Shown piece by piece: positions 12,378 to 20,437 of a stretch of DNA of 64,000 bases; within the stretch, counting starts at the first letter, position 1; every line of letters begins with the position of its first letter. The notes under the pieces are model-generated. The model searched no databases, was not told where the DNA came from, and saw only the letters and a list, made by a program, of their open reading frames with translations. The position numbers were made by a program, and so were the translations under genes. The stretch is taken from positions 1 through 64,000 of the forward strand of contig NZ_BAUW01000009.1 of the NCBI RefSeq assembly GCF_000517385.1, given 5' to 3'. Source of the stretch: Mesobacillus boroniphilus JCM 21738. GTDB taxonomy: Bacteria; Bacillota; Bacilli; Bacillales; Cytobacillaceae.

Positions 12378-13019
12378 TTATTTTTCTTTCACGGCTTCCA
12401 TTAGCCAAACGAAGGAGTTCAACTTTTCAAAATTAACCTGGAAACCATGTATCTCGAAGATCTGCTTTAATATCTCAAGAGTCGTATAGTGCTCCCTCTG
12501 CAGATCCTTAAGGAGATTCTCGTACCCTTGTTCCTTTACTATCCTATGCCTTTCATTACGGTCTCTTTCATTTAAAAAAGCAGTATCCGCAAATACAATT
12601 TTCCCACCTGGTTCTAACATTTCGCTGTATAGCTTTATCGCGGTTTCCTTTTCATCATCAGTTAAATGATGAAATGCATAGGTACTGACAATAGAGTCTA
12701 TTTTTCCAGGAAGATTTGGAAATTGAATAAAATCTCCATCGTATAATTCTAGATTCATGAACCGAGCCTTCGTTTTTTCCCTCATGACTTTTGAAGGCTC
12801 CACACCATAAACTTCTCTGCCCAAGCCGATTAGTTTTTCGGTAAGATTCCCTGTCCCAACACCAAATTCAAGTACCCTACCCTTTGACTTTCGAGCTACT
12901 AAATCTAAAATATCCTCGTAATTTTCAAAAACCTCTTTATATTCAGCGTCTTGCCCAGAAACCGTTTCGTCGTAAAACTCTGCCCATTCGTCAAACAAGG
13001 GGATAAATTCTCTGCCCAA
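12378..13019 (-). CDS. yrrT: SAM-dependent methyltransferase YrrT
   Basis: Class I methyltransferase, 213 residues. SAM-binding motif I is LEFGVGTGN (about residue 50) and motif II VYGVEPS; a post-motif VSTYAFHHL follows. The start is taken as TTG at 13019 ([17 protein letters not shown]), since GGTGA lies five bases upstream and the family begins this way; the frame is open further upstream. First gene of yrrT-mtnN-luxS-mccA-mccB. The methyl acceptor is unknown even in B. subtilis; producing S-adenosylhomocysteine would feed the next enzyme. Confidence 0.88.
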   Translation of the reverse strand: MGREFIPLFDEWAEFYDETVSGQDAEYKEVFENYEDILDLVARKSKGRVLEFGVGTGNLTEKLIGLGREVYGVEPSKVMREKTKARFMNLELYDGDFIQFPNLPGKIDSIVSTYAFHHLTDDEKETAIKLYSEMLEPGGKIVFADTAFLNERDRNERHRIVKEQGYENLLKDLQREHYTTLEILKQIFEIHGFQVNFEKLNSFVWLMEAVKEK

Positions 13020-13029
13020 AATATTCACC

Positions 13030-13085
13030 CGCTTTTTAATTATTATAATTCCTATACGTATAGTATGAATTAAAATATTATAGGT
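13030..13085 (-). promoter_or_regulatory. Candidate promoter/CymR-type site ahead of yrrT
   Basis: On the minus strand the segment reads ATACTATACGTATAGG then AATTATAAT, with a small perfect palindrome CTATACGTATAG and a TATAAT-like -10. The B. subtilis orthologous operon is repressed by CymR, whose boxes are A+T-rich palindromes of similar look. The assignment is by position and resemblance only. Confidence 0.3.
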
Positions 13086-13212
13086 CACATATTAGCACAC
13101 TCAATTTTCTAAATCAATTTATTTTATCGGAATTAAATTGCCTTAGCATTGAAGAAAACAACTCAACAATAGTGTATACTTACTATAAACAAAGACATTT
13201 CAGGGGGAAAAC

Positions 13213-13566
13213 ATGGGGAAGAGAGTGCTAGTTGCTGAGGATGAGCAAAGAATTAGCCATTTATTAAAGATGTACTTAGAAAGAGAAGCATTTGATGTGG
13301 AAGTCGCGGACAATGGCGATGAAGCTTTGGAGAAAGCGTTACAAGATTCCTTTGATATAATCATTCTTGACATTTTAATGCCAGGAAGAAACGGTTTCTC
13401 AGTTTTGGAGGAACTCAGGAAAACTAAAGACACACCCGTGATCATGCTTTCTGCTAAAGGCGAAGCTCACGACCTCAAACGAGGAGAAGAATTAGGGGCC
13501 AGCGAATACATTTTGAAGCCATTCAGCCCGAAGGATGTAGTTTCGAAAATTAAAGAGCTGTTATAG
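13213..13566 (+). CDS. Orphan single-domain response regulator
   Basis: 117 residues forming one receiver domain: acidic pair AEDE (residues 8-11), phospho-acceptor Asp53 in IIILDILMPGRNGF, Thr/Ser switch in IMLSAKG, and Lys in YILKPFSP. It ends right after helix 5, so there is no DNA-binding domain. AGGGGG precedes the ATG. No histidine kinase is nearby. The KPFSP ending resembles OmpR-type receivers, so it may descend from a truncated two-domain regulator. Followed by the 13.6-kb palindrome array. Confidence 0.85.
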   Translation: MGKRVLVAEDEQRISHLLKMYLEREAFDVEVADNGDEALEKALQDSFDIIILDILMPGRNGFSVLEELRKTKDTPVIMLSAKGEAHDLKRGEELGASEYILKPFSPKDVVSKIKELL

Positions 13567-13573
13567 TTTAGGC

Positions 13574-13725
13574 CTCTATCGGACACTTTTTTGATTTCCG
13601 ACCTTTGATTGTCCGATAGAGCTATTCTATCGGACATTTTTTCTGCTTTCCGTCTGCGATTTGTCCGATAGAGCTCTTCTATCGGACACTTTTCTCGGTT
13701 TCCGCCTTCTGTTTGTCCGATAGAG
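13574..13725. repeat. Palindrome array A: three ~51-bp units
   Basis: Three units, each an inverted repeat with arms CTATCGGACA and TGTCCGATAG(AG): arms at 13576/13610, 13627/13662 and 13679/13714, so the period is 51-52 bp. The loop begins (C/T)TTTT and carries TTTCCG in every unit. It lies between the convergent response-regulator and peptidase-E genes, so it could act as a two-way terminator, but three copies exceed what that needs. Confidence 0.9.
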
Positions 13726-13752
13726 CATTGTATAGCATGCATTTTTTTGAAT

Positions 13753-14394
13753 TTATAACAATTCACCTTTTAGGATTTCTTTTATTTCTCCATAAAACTC
13801 GATTGTATCTCCATCAATGACAATTCCATCGCCATCGTCGCAAGTATAAATACTTTCTTCCTGTAGGAGGGAATATTTTAATAATCTATCCAGCTGATGT
13901 TTTTCTCTGTTCCAATGTGGCATAAACTCAAAACCCACCAGGCCTAACCCATTTAATTCATTTAACTGAACTTCATTTTCATCATGAAACGTGGCGATCT
14001 TGATCGTTTTGGACATGATCATGCTTCCCGCACTCACTCCGATTAAAGGTTTCCCTTCCTGTACCATTTCTTTAATAAAGCTAATGATGTTCCTCTCCTG
14101 CAGGTTTTTCAAAAATAGATATGTATTCTCCCCTGACAGAAAAATGCCGTCACAGCTTTTGAACTCCTCCAGCTGTGATTCCTCATACTCCTGGTCTACG
14201 TCAAAATAAAAGAAGTCAGTAAAACCCAAACCCGTTAACTCCGGCCTGGCCTTTTCAAAATACCATCTTTCTTTATCAGTTCGCGATGGGATATAAGCTA
14301 ACTTAAAAGGCTTTGAACCTGTTAATTCCTTGATTCTGTTTTTTAACGCAGGATTCATATTTCTTAAATCATTCAACAGCACTAGTTTACTCAT
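13753..14394 (-). CDS. Peptidase E-like serine hydrolase (S51 family)
   Basis: 213 residues with the class I glutamine-amidotransferase-like fold of peptidase E/cyanophycinase. The nucleophile elbow is GVSAGS, preceded by FLSGENTYLFL, the usual substrate-loop region. Relatives cleave Asp-X dipeptides in the cytoplasm. Start set at the ATG at 14394 (MSKLVLLNDL); an in-frame TTG at 14415 gives seven more residues and the upstream Shine-Dalgarno is weak either way. Single gene. Confidence 0.75.
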   Translation of the reverse strand: MSKLVLLNDLRNMNPALKNRIKELTGSKPFKLAYIPSRTDKERWYFEKARPELTGLGFTDFFYFDVDQEYEESQLEEFKSCDGIFLSGENTYLFLKNLQERNIISFIKEMVQEGKPLIGVSAGSMIMSKTIKIATFHDENEVQLNELNGLGLVGFEFMPHWNREKHQLDRLLKYSLLQEESIYTCDDGDGIVIDGDTIEFYGEIKEILKGELL

Positions 14395-14476
14395 ACAGAC
14401 CAACTCTTTCTGCAAATTTTCATCATGATAAGTTCGCTAATGAAACAGTAAAAACCTGCAAAAGAGCCAAATAAAA

Positions 14477-14500
14477 AGAGCCTGGTATCATCCAGACTCT
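14477..14500 (-). terminator. Terminator of the MFS transporter gene
   Basis: Stem AGAGCCTGG / CCAGACTCT with a six-base loop; on the minus strand it is followed by CTTTTTATTT. It lies just past the stop of the MFS gene. Confidence 0.65.
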
Positions 14501-14509
14501 ATAGATAAA

Positions 14510-15807
14510 CTATTCCTTTTTATTTGACCAAATTACAAATGGTATTAAAACTAAGGATAGTACCCTCCTGCCAGCGACAAAAAGGCAAAGCTTGAATTTG
14601 CAACAACCATCCCGGAAAGCATCCCGCCCGTGGCTCCAGACAACGCGACCGTCACATCCACAGTTCCTTGCATTTTTGCGCGGTTCGTTGGATTTGTCGC
14701 ATCGACAAGCAGTGCGGTTCCACTGATTAGGCCAAAGTTCCATCCGAGGCCGAGAAGAATGAGTGCAAGGGTAATCCAAAACATGGATTCACCAGGAGCA
14801 ACAGCAGCTATAATCCCGGAAATCAAAAGAGTAACTCCTGAAGCCACCGCCATTGTGGCACGACCGATTTTATCAACAAGTACACCAGTCAATAAAGAAG
14901 GCAAATACATAGCCCCAATATGGAACCCAATTACCATTCCAACAGCGCTTAAACCGTGTCCATGGTGGCCCATATGCACCGGAGTCATCGTCATGATCGC
15001 TACCATCACCATTTGCGTGAGGACCATTATAAGGGCGGCAACTCCGATACCCCTCTTGTCCGTTACGAGTTCTTCCTCTACATAATCAGGAGAGCTGGCT
15101 TTAGCATTCCGTTCTGCCAAGGCAATCGCCCTTGCCACCACAAACGGATCTGGGCGAAGAAAAAACAATAATACTAATCCAGCAACGATATAAGCTGCGG
15201 CTGCGAGAATGAATGGTCCGGACAAAGCCGGTAACCCTATGGATATGGCAAACTCCCCCATTGCCTCGACAAGATTAGGACCAGCTACAGCACCAAGCGT
15301 CGTGGACACCATCGCGATACTGACTGCTGTGGCACGCTGTTTAGAACTGGCCAGGTCTGTCCCTGCATACCGCGCCTGTAAATTTGTCGCACTTCCGGCA
15401 CCGTATATTAAAAGCGCCGCAAAAAGCAAGAAGATGTTGTTCGTTATCGCTGCAATGATTACCCCAATGGCGCCAATTCCGCCTGTTAGAAATCCTGAAG
15501 CAAGGCCCGCGCGCCTGCCATAGCGTTGTGAAAGGCGTCCGACTACGAGAGCCGCTCCAGCAGATCCCAGGGTGAACAGGGCTATCGGAAGACCGGCAAC
15601 ACTATCTGTGCCAAGCATATCTTTAGCCAAGAGCGCCCCCACAGTTATGCCTGCAGCAAGACCTGCACCCCCAAAAATCTGGGAGAAAACAACTATTAAT
15701 AATGTTCTTTTATATAGAGCTTTTTGTTTTTCAGGTGATTCTACATATGCTTGCAGCCACTCTGGTTGACTCTCCAAAGCTGCTGCATCATCAGTTTGAC
15801 GTGACAT
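14510..15807 (-). CDS. MFS transporter (frameshifted near the C-terminus)
   Basis: Major facilitator of about 432 residues with 12 predicted membrane helices. After an N-terminal cytoplasmic stretch rich in Asp/Glu/Gln, helix 1 begins near residue 36. Motif A is GRLSQRYGRRAGL in loop 2-3, and the corresponding second-half motif is GVLVDKIGRA. A His-rich loop MGHHGHG lies in the middle. The frame breaks near 14563 in GGAGGG; with one G restored the protein ends LSLVLIPFVIWSNKKE at 14510. Resembles uncharacterised drug/metabolite MFS proteins; substrate unknown. Confidence 0.82.
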
Positions 15808-15883
15808 TTTTTCAGCTCTCTCTTTCTTAAATCAAGATGATGCAATTATACCATATTGGGTATAATTTGGATATGTTTTAAAT

Positions 15884-16003
15884 TCAATACTTCCCCAGCT
15901 CTGCTTCTAAATCTTTCCTCAGCATGCCCACATCGATTACGGCAGAATCTGTGTCTGTTAGGAAAATGGAAGGTTTGGCAAGTCCGTTGAAATATTGATA
16001 CAT
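15884..16003 (-). CDS. Small 39-residue protein, unknown
   Basis: Frame MYQYFNGLAKPSIFLTDTD then SAVIDVGMLRKDLEAELGKY, 39 residues, with AAGGGG seven bases before the ATG. Acidic amphipathic C-terminal helix; no signal or membrane segment. I do not recognise it, but the ribosome binding site and protein-like composition support a real gene. Confidence 0.55.
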   Translation of the reverse strand: MYQYFNGLAKPSIFLTDTDSAVIDVGMLRKDLEAELGKY

Positions 16004-16143
16004 ATATATTCCCCTTTTTGAAATTCCTTAGTTTTCTTATTCTGTATTTGCCAACAGATGTCCTGCCAGTGTTTAACATTTGCTGTTCGCCTGGTTATTT
16101 TGATCTTTGATAACAAAGCCTAATTATAGGAGGTGTATTTTCT

Positions 16144-16305
16144 ATGGTAAGAATCCATAATCCAGTTAAAGGTGATAAGAATAAAGTCGGTGCTGACGGC
16201 CAGCTTCATGGAGGCGTAATGGAAACTGCGGACGAATTTTTCGATTCGATTTTTCAGCAAGGCACTAAAAATAAGGTTGGAGATAAAGCAAAGAAGCAAA
16301 AATAA
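16144..16305 (+). CDS. Small 53-residue hydrophilic protein, unknown
   Basis: Frame MVRIHNPVKGDKNKVGADG .. with an acidic middle METADEFFDSIFQQG and a basic tail NKVGDKAKKQK. An excellent AGGAGGTG precedes the ATG and a strong terminator follows the stop. The NKVG tetrad occurs twice. Function unknown; small proteins of this kind are common in Bacillaceae, some being spore-associated. Confidence 0.65.
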   Translation: MVRIHNPVKGDKNKVGADGQLHGGVMETADEFFDSIFQQGTKNKVGDKAKKQK

Positions 16306-16330
16306 CGCCATTTCCGGCGTTATTTTTATC
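16302..16330 (+). terminator. Terminator after the 53-residue protein gene
   Basis: AATAACGCC / GGCGTTATT stem with a six-base loop, followed by TTTATC; it overlaps the stop codon. Confidence 0.8.
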
Positions 16331-16363
16331 TAGTCATTTTAATGAAAGCAATGTATTTAGTTC

Positions 16364-16510
16364 TTCTTAGACATTTCAATTCATTCCACGCTACAAAATG
16401 TCCATTAAACCCACTTTCTTAGACATTTCAATCCATTCCACACCTCAAAATGTCCATTAAAACCTTCTTCTTAGACATTTTAATTTCATCCACCCATTAA
16501 AATGTCTAAA
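16364..16510. repeat. Palindrome array C: three 52-bp units
   Basis: TTAGACATTT begins at 16367, 16419 and 16471, exactly 52 bp apart. Each unit carries a return arm: AAAATGTCC in the first two and AAAATGTCTAA in the third. The last unit is a perfect 14-bp inverted repeat, TTAGACATTTTAAT with ATTAAAATGTCTAA. A conserved CATTCCAC or CATCCAC sits in each loop. It lies between the convergent 53-residue gene and yneF. Confidence 0.9.
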
Positions 16511-16567
16511 AGAGACTCTACAAATAAGAAAAGCACCCATCGCTGAAGAATGAGTGCTTGTCCTTTA

Positions 16568-16783
16568 TTATTTTCCTGTCTGCTTGTTCATTGCTGACAT
16601 CATTTGATTGATTTTCTTCTGGGATGGTTTCATACCCATCTGCATCATCATCATTTTAAGCATTTGTTCGTTGATTGGCGGATTTTTCTTCAAGTAGCTC
16701 TCCATGTATTTACGAGCAATGAAAAATCCTAGTGCTACACCGACAATTAGTGCCAGTATACCAACTAGAATATACTCCCACAT
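16568..16783 (-). CDS. yneF: YneF family (UPF0154) membrane protein
   Basis: 71 residues from the ATG at 16783 ([20 protein letters not shown]), placed there because AAGGAGGAAG lies seven bases upstream. One N-terminal membrane helix, then [20 protein letters not shown] and a Met-rich helix [19 protein letters not shown] typical of the family. Conserved in Firmicutes next to tkt/sirA; function unknown. Confidence 0.92.
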   Translation of the reverse strand: MWEYILVGILALIVGVALGFFIARKYMESYLKKNPPINEQMLKMMMMQMGMKPSQKKINQMMSAMNKQTGK

Positions 16784-16943
16784 AAAAACTTCCTCCTTCA
16801 TGTTGTCTAACATACAGTGTACTAAACCAACAGTTATTATACAATATCTGCAGGTTTTTTTCTCTATTAAATCAATTCATTTTCAAAACTTTTTGCATTT
16901 ATCAGCCATGAATGAGCATCAGCAACTAGTGCCTCTACCTTCA

Positions 16944-17384
16944 TTATACATATTTTCGTTCTTTAATCGGCTTGAGCCAGCCATATTTATTCGAATCAAG
17001 ATCGATAGCCAGGAATGATGATTCACATTTCCGGAGGATTTCAAAAAAGACAGTTTCCGCGTCGACTTGTCCATGGGAATCCAACTCCAGCCATCTCTCA
17101 TGCACTCTGAGTGTGGCTGAACTGTTATTTATGTTATTTTCATAAATATATATGCCGTCCTCAACATGAAAACCTTTAGACTTGGAAAGCTGTTGATGCA
17201 GAAGCTGATGGATACGAAGCACAGGAATGGATTTTGTAACGAACTTGACTTGCTTTGCAATGATAGATTTCAAATCGTTGTTTGCTTGACTATATTCCAA
17301 AAACAATTGATAAAACATCCGTTCTCTTCCGAAATAATGGGAGGCAAATTCATCTTCTATTAGATATAGCTGGTAGGATCTCAA
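16944..17384 (-). CDS. sirA: Sporulation inhibitor of replication SirA (YneE)
   Basis: 146 residues. The N-terminus YQLYLIEDEFASHYFGRE and the C-terminus ETVFFEILRKCESSFLA, then YGWLKPIKERK, match SirA. In B. subtilis SirA binds domain I of DnaA and blocks re-initiation as cells commit to sporulation. Lies next to yneF as in B. subtilis. A GAGGGGAT site precedes the ATG. Confidence 0.9.
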   Translation of the reverse strand: MRSYQLYLIEDEFASHYFGRERMFYQLFLEYSQANNDLKSIIAKQVKFVTKSIPVLRIHQLLHQQLSKSKGFHVEDGIYIYENNINNSSATLRVHERWLELDSHGQVDAETVFFEILRKCESSFLAIDLDSNKYGWLKPIKERKYV

Positions 17385-17636
17385 ATGATCCCCTCCTCTG
17401 CAGACAAGCTTTTGTCTTTATTATAGGAAAACGTTCAGTCAGCGTTTGTCTAAAGATGCCGAAAAATCCACTAATTATGTCGAATTCAAAACTTTCTTAC
17501 TTTTTCATTATAAAATCCCAAAATTCAGTTGTCACGGAATTAGAAAATTAACAACTTTTCATGCAAGAAAAGGAATACTAGGTTGTAATCAGGGGAATAT
17601 ATCAATGTTAATCAGAAAGAGAAAGGATGACTATGC

Positions 17637-18272
17637 ATGGCTACAGTACTTTATATTACAGCGAATCCAAAACCGGTTGAAGAATCGTTTAGTTTATCGG
17701 TTGGGGAGGAGTTCATTAAAGCTTACCGTGAAAACAACCCTGAAGATGAGGTCGTCAGATTGGACCTTTATAAAATGGATGTTCCATTCATTGATACAGA
17801 TGTTTTCAGCGGCTGGGGCAAATTACAGCAAGGATCAGCTTTCGAACAGCTTAGTGACGATGAAAAACAAAAAGTCAGCGCCATTAATCAACTGACAGAC
17901 CAATTTATCGCAGGAGATAAGTACATCTTTGCGACTCCTTTATGGAATTTCAGCTTCCCTCCAAAAATGAAAGCCTACATTGACAATATTGCGATCGCTG
18001 GTAAGACATTTAAGTATACGGCAGAAGGACCGGTTGGTTTGCTAGGTGGTAAAAAAGCCCTCCATATCCAGGCACGCGGTGGTGTATACTCTGAGAGCCC
18101 AGCTAAAGACCTGGAATTTGGCGACCGTTATCTTCGTGCAGTTCTTGCCTTTATGGGTGTGACTGATGTTGAAACACTGGCGGTAGAAGGTATGGCAGCT
18201 ACACCAGATAAAGCACAGGACATCAAACAACAAGCAATTCAACGCGCGAACGAGCTTGCTAAACAATTTTAA
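17637..18272 (+). CDS. azoR: FMN-dependent NADH:azo/quinone oxidoreductase
   Basis: Flavodoxin-like dimeric reductase of 211 residues (AcpD/AzoR) that reduces azo dyes and quinones by two electrons, protecting against electrophile stress. The FMN-phosphate loop is [13 protein letters not shown] near the N-terminus, and the FMN-contacting segment [16 protein letters not shown] lies at about residue 103. RGGVYS follows. Start ATG at 17637 has GAAAGGATG upstream. Single gene with its own terminator, inserted between sirA and tkt. Confidence 0.93.
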   Translation: MATVLYITANPKPVEESFSLSVGEEFIKAYRENNPEDEVVRLDLYKMDVPFIDTDVFSGWGKLQQGSAFEQLSDDEKQKVSAINQLTDQFIAGDKYIFATPLWNFSFPPKMKAYIDNIAIAGKTFKYTAEGPVGLLGGKKALHIQARGGVYSESPAKDLEFGDRYLRAVLAFMGVTDVETLAVEGMAATPDKAQDIKQQAIQRANELAKQF

Positions 18273-18277
18273 CCCAG

Positions 18278-18307
18278 TAAAAAAAGCCTGTTTTCAGGCT
18301 TTTTTAC
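18278..18307 (+). terminator. Terminator of azoR
   Basis: AAAAAAGCCTG / CAGGCTTTTTT stem with a TTTT loop, five bases after the azoR stop; nearly symmetric, so it can also serve the minus-strand small gene. Confidence 0.88.
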
Positions 18308-18315
18308 TGAATGAA

Positions 18316-18465
18316 TTATTTTACTCCGTCCAACGGAATGTCTTTGCGATGATCAAAACTGTAAACAGCACCTTCTGAGATTGCCTGTTCTTCAGAGTTC
18401 CCTTGTTGGGACGCCTGATTTACTGCCGCACCGTCCAGTGGAATGTCCTTTCCATATTCAAACAT
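18316..18465 (-). CDS. Small 49-residue protein with duplicated KDIPLDG motif
   Basis: Frame begins MFEYGKDIPLDGAAVNQ and ends FDHRKDIPLDGVK, so the heptad KDIPLDG flanks a Ser/Gln/Glu-rich middle. A near-perfect AGGAGGTG lies seven bases before the ATG. Acidic, with no cysteine, membrane or signal segment. I do not recognise the family; the exact internal repeat suggests a structural or binding role. Confidence 0.65.
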   Translation of the reverse strand: MFEYGKDIPLDGAAVNQASQQGNSEEQAISEGAVYSFDHRKDIPLDGVK

Positions 18466-18563
18466 TTAAACACACCTCCTGATTATTAGTATGGGTATTT
18501 GTTACTAATATATTTACCGTGTTCATTCTTTTTTTCCTGCTTTATTCGAAAAATTTTCTTCAA

Positions 18564-18590
18564 CAAAAAAACACCCGAATATTCGGATGT
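18564..18590 (-). terminator. Terminator of the lysozyme-like gene
   Basis: ACACCCGAAT / ATTCGGATGT stem, 20 bases in all with one mismatch; minus-strand T-run of seven follows. Confidence 0.7.
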
Positions 18591-18616
18591 TTGGACTGGT
18601 TGACTTATCAATGAAT

Positions 18617-19315
18617 TTAAAAAGAACGCTTCGTACTTGCCTCGTTTAAATTAGCTGGATTACTGACCGTAATTGATTCCATATGTTTTGCTACCTTTGT
18701 GCTATAGGTAAAATCACCATAGCAATATGGATAACGGAAATTGTTCTTATCACCGCCGCAGTTATATGTTTGCGGATTTTTTTCAACCTGAATCATTGAA
18801 AATTGCTTTGCCAGCTCCTCGCTGTGCTTCCCGCCGTTTTTAGCTACGAAATCAATATAGCCGATTCCCATATTGTATGACTGGATGATTGTCGGGAAGT
18901 CCACCTGCTTCTTATTTCCATATTCTACAACTCGATTGAAGTACTTTACACCTTGTTGGACGCTTTGTTTAGGATCCTGAATCGTATTTGGTGCAAGGCC
19001 AGCAGATTCAGAGGCTTGCATAGGATCCCCGCCCTTTCCCCGGCTTTCCTGCATCATTAAAGCTGCGACTGTGACGGTATGTCCGTCCAGCCCAACCTTT
19101 TTCAGTTCTTCCTCAATCATCGGAGTATACTTGGCAACTTCTCCAATTGAACTATTCACACCCATTTTCATTTTTTTGAAACTCTGATTATATAAATCCA
19201 GGAATCTATCAAGCAGGAAAAAACCAATGAAGCAATAAATAATAAGATTGCCAGATTGAAGTTTCTCTGGACTTGCTTTTTCTTTTGGGGCTTTTTTTTC
19301 GTGTATTTCATCCAT
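18617..19315 (-). CDS. Membrane-anchored lysozyme-like / lytic transglycosylase protein
   Basis: 232 residues. A charged N-terminal tail (MDEIHEKKAPKEKASPEK) is followed by one membrane helix LIIYCFIGFFLL, then an extracellular lysozyme-like domain. The catalytic-Glu region is ALMMQESRGKGGDPMQASES, followed by YNMGIGYIDF, as in CwlT/phage-type lytic transglycosylases that cleave peptidoglycan glycan strands. The domain ends near residue 210. Probably a cell-wall remodelling enzyme held in the membrane. Single gene. Confidence 0.8.
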   Translation of the reverse strand: MDEIHEKKAPKEKASPEKLQSGNLIIYCFIGFFLLDRFLDLYNQSFKKMKMGVNSSIGEVAKYTPMIEEELKKVGLDGHTVTVAALMMQESRGKGGDPMQASESAGLAPNTIQDPKQSVQQGVKYFNRVVEYGNKKQVDFPTIIQSYNMGIGYIDFVAKNGGKHSEELAKQFSMIQVEKNPQTYNCGGDKNNFRYPYCYGDFTYSTKVAKHMESITVSNPANLNEASTKRSF

Positions 19316-19380
19316 TACTTCTCTCCCAATTGCGTACTTTCTCTTCCTCCTATTCTATAAAAAAATATTAAAAGTTGAAA

Positions 19381-19408
19381 GGGAGCCGCAATCATTTTTG
19401 CACCTCCC
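19381..19408 (-). terminator. Probable terminator of the SDR gene
   Basis: Interrupted stem GGGAG..GCA / TGC..CTCCC, followed on the minus strand by TTTCAACTTTT. Confidence 0.45.
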
Positions 19409-19418
19409 TCCCATTTAA

Positions 19419-20165
19419 TCATTCTTCATAAATCATTTTACGTGTCATTCCACCATCGATGACCAGGTCTTGTCCATTTATAAAATCGTTATCTGGGTCA
19501 GCTAAATAGAGGCAGGCTTTTGCTATGTCGTCTGGCTTACCAACACGGTTGGACCAATGCTGAAGATGATCTTTCTCCCTGAGCTCGTCATAGTCCTCTG
19601 TTTGAATCCAGCCAGGACTTATCGAGTTGACCGTGATTCCCTTCTCTTGAAGTGAAGCTGCCAGGGCATGGGTCAATGCAAGGATCCCTCCTTTGGATGA
19701 AGCATAAGCTTCTGAGTTTGGCTCAGACATGGTTGCTCTTGTAGAAGCAATATTGATGATCCGGCCTCCTGCCTCCATCCTGCGGGCAGCTTCACGTGAA
19801 CCGATGAAAACACTCCTGAGATTGGTAAACACGACATCCTCCCACTCGGCAGTCGTCAGCTCAAATAAAGGCTTGAATCTTGAAACCCCAGCATTGTTGA
19901 TTAATACATCAATTTGCCCGAAATCATGCATAACATGATCCACCAGGCTGACAAGATCCTTTTCTATCCTGACATCTGTTTTGTAAAAGGAAGCTTGTCC
20001 ATCTAACTCTTTTACTCTGAAAATCAATTCTTTCCCCTTTGTTTCATCTATATCCGCAATACAAACATTTGCTTTCTCAATTGCAAATGCTTCGGCAATT
20101 CCTTTGCCTATCCCATTTGATCCACCGGTTATGATGACCGTCTTTCCTTCAAACTTACCTGGCAT
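19419..20165 (-). CDS. SDR-family NAD(P)-dependent oxidoreductase
   Basis: Classical short-chain dehydrogenase, 248 residues: cofactor loop TGGSNGIG (about 14-21), NNAG (about 90-93), catalytic Ser in NIASTRATMSE, YASSK active-site Tyr/Lys, and SPGWIQT after strand six. The Asp after strand two (CIADID) favours NAD. The C-terminal FINGQDLVIDGGMTRKMIY is usual. Relatives are glucose/3-oxoacyl reductases; the substrate is not predictable. Single gene. Confidence 0.85.
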   Translation of the reverse strand: MPGKFEGKTVIITGGSNGIGKGIAEAFAIEKANVCIADIDETKGKELIFRVKELDGQASFYKTDVRIEKDLVSLVDHVMHDFGQIDVLINNAGVSRFKPLFELTTAEWEDVVFTNLRSVFIGSREAARRMEAGGRIINIASTRATMSEPNSEAYASSKGGILALTHALAASLQEKGITVNSISPGWIQTEDYDELREKDHLQHWSNRVGKPDDIAKACLYLADPDNDFINGQDLVIDGGMTRKMIYEE

Positions 20166-20240
20166 TCCATTACCTCCTATTAAGCGAAATTATTAATATT
20201 ATTGATTCCACATCGATTATCATTTCAATCCTTGTAATTT

Positions 20241-20362
20241 AGAAAAGCGCAAGCGCCTTGGTCAGCCCCGACAAGCGCTGGAGGGCCGACCAGTGAAGTC
20301 GCTCTTTGACTTCATTGGGCGGACCGAAGCGTCTCGAGGGGCTAGGCGCTGGAGCTAGGCAC
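20241..20362. repeat. GC-rich interspersed Bacillus-type repeat with nested palindromes
   Basis: About 120 bases much richer in G+C than their surroundings. The ends pair as AAGCGCC and GGCGCT; AGCCCC pairs with GGGGCT; and the centre forms AGTGAAGTC / GACTTCATT around a six-base loop, so the whole folds as one branched cruciform. From memory, sequences beginning GCGCAAGCGCCTTGGTCAG and ending GGGGCTAGGCGCTGGAGCTA occur many times between genes in several Bacillaceae. No reading frame. Confidence 0.8.
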
Positions 20363-20437
20363 TAATCAAAGTGTAAAAAGTTTATGCTTTCTTATAAAGT
20401 AAAAGAAGCCAGACTGCCTTAACAGTCCAGCTCAGGA

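Noticed and set aside
13574-13725. CRISPR array
   Set aside because: Units are tandem palindromes with no unique spacers, and there are no cas genes in the window.
15846-16079. 77-codon minus-strand frame over the 39-residue gene
   Set aside because: The 39-residue frame in another phase has the proper ribosome binding site and better composition.
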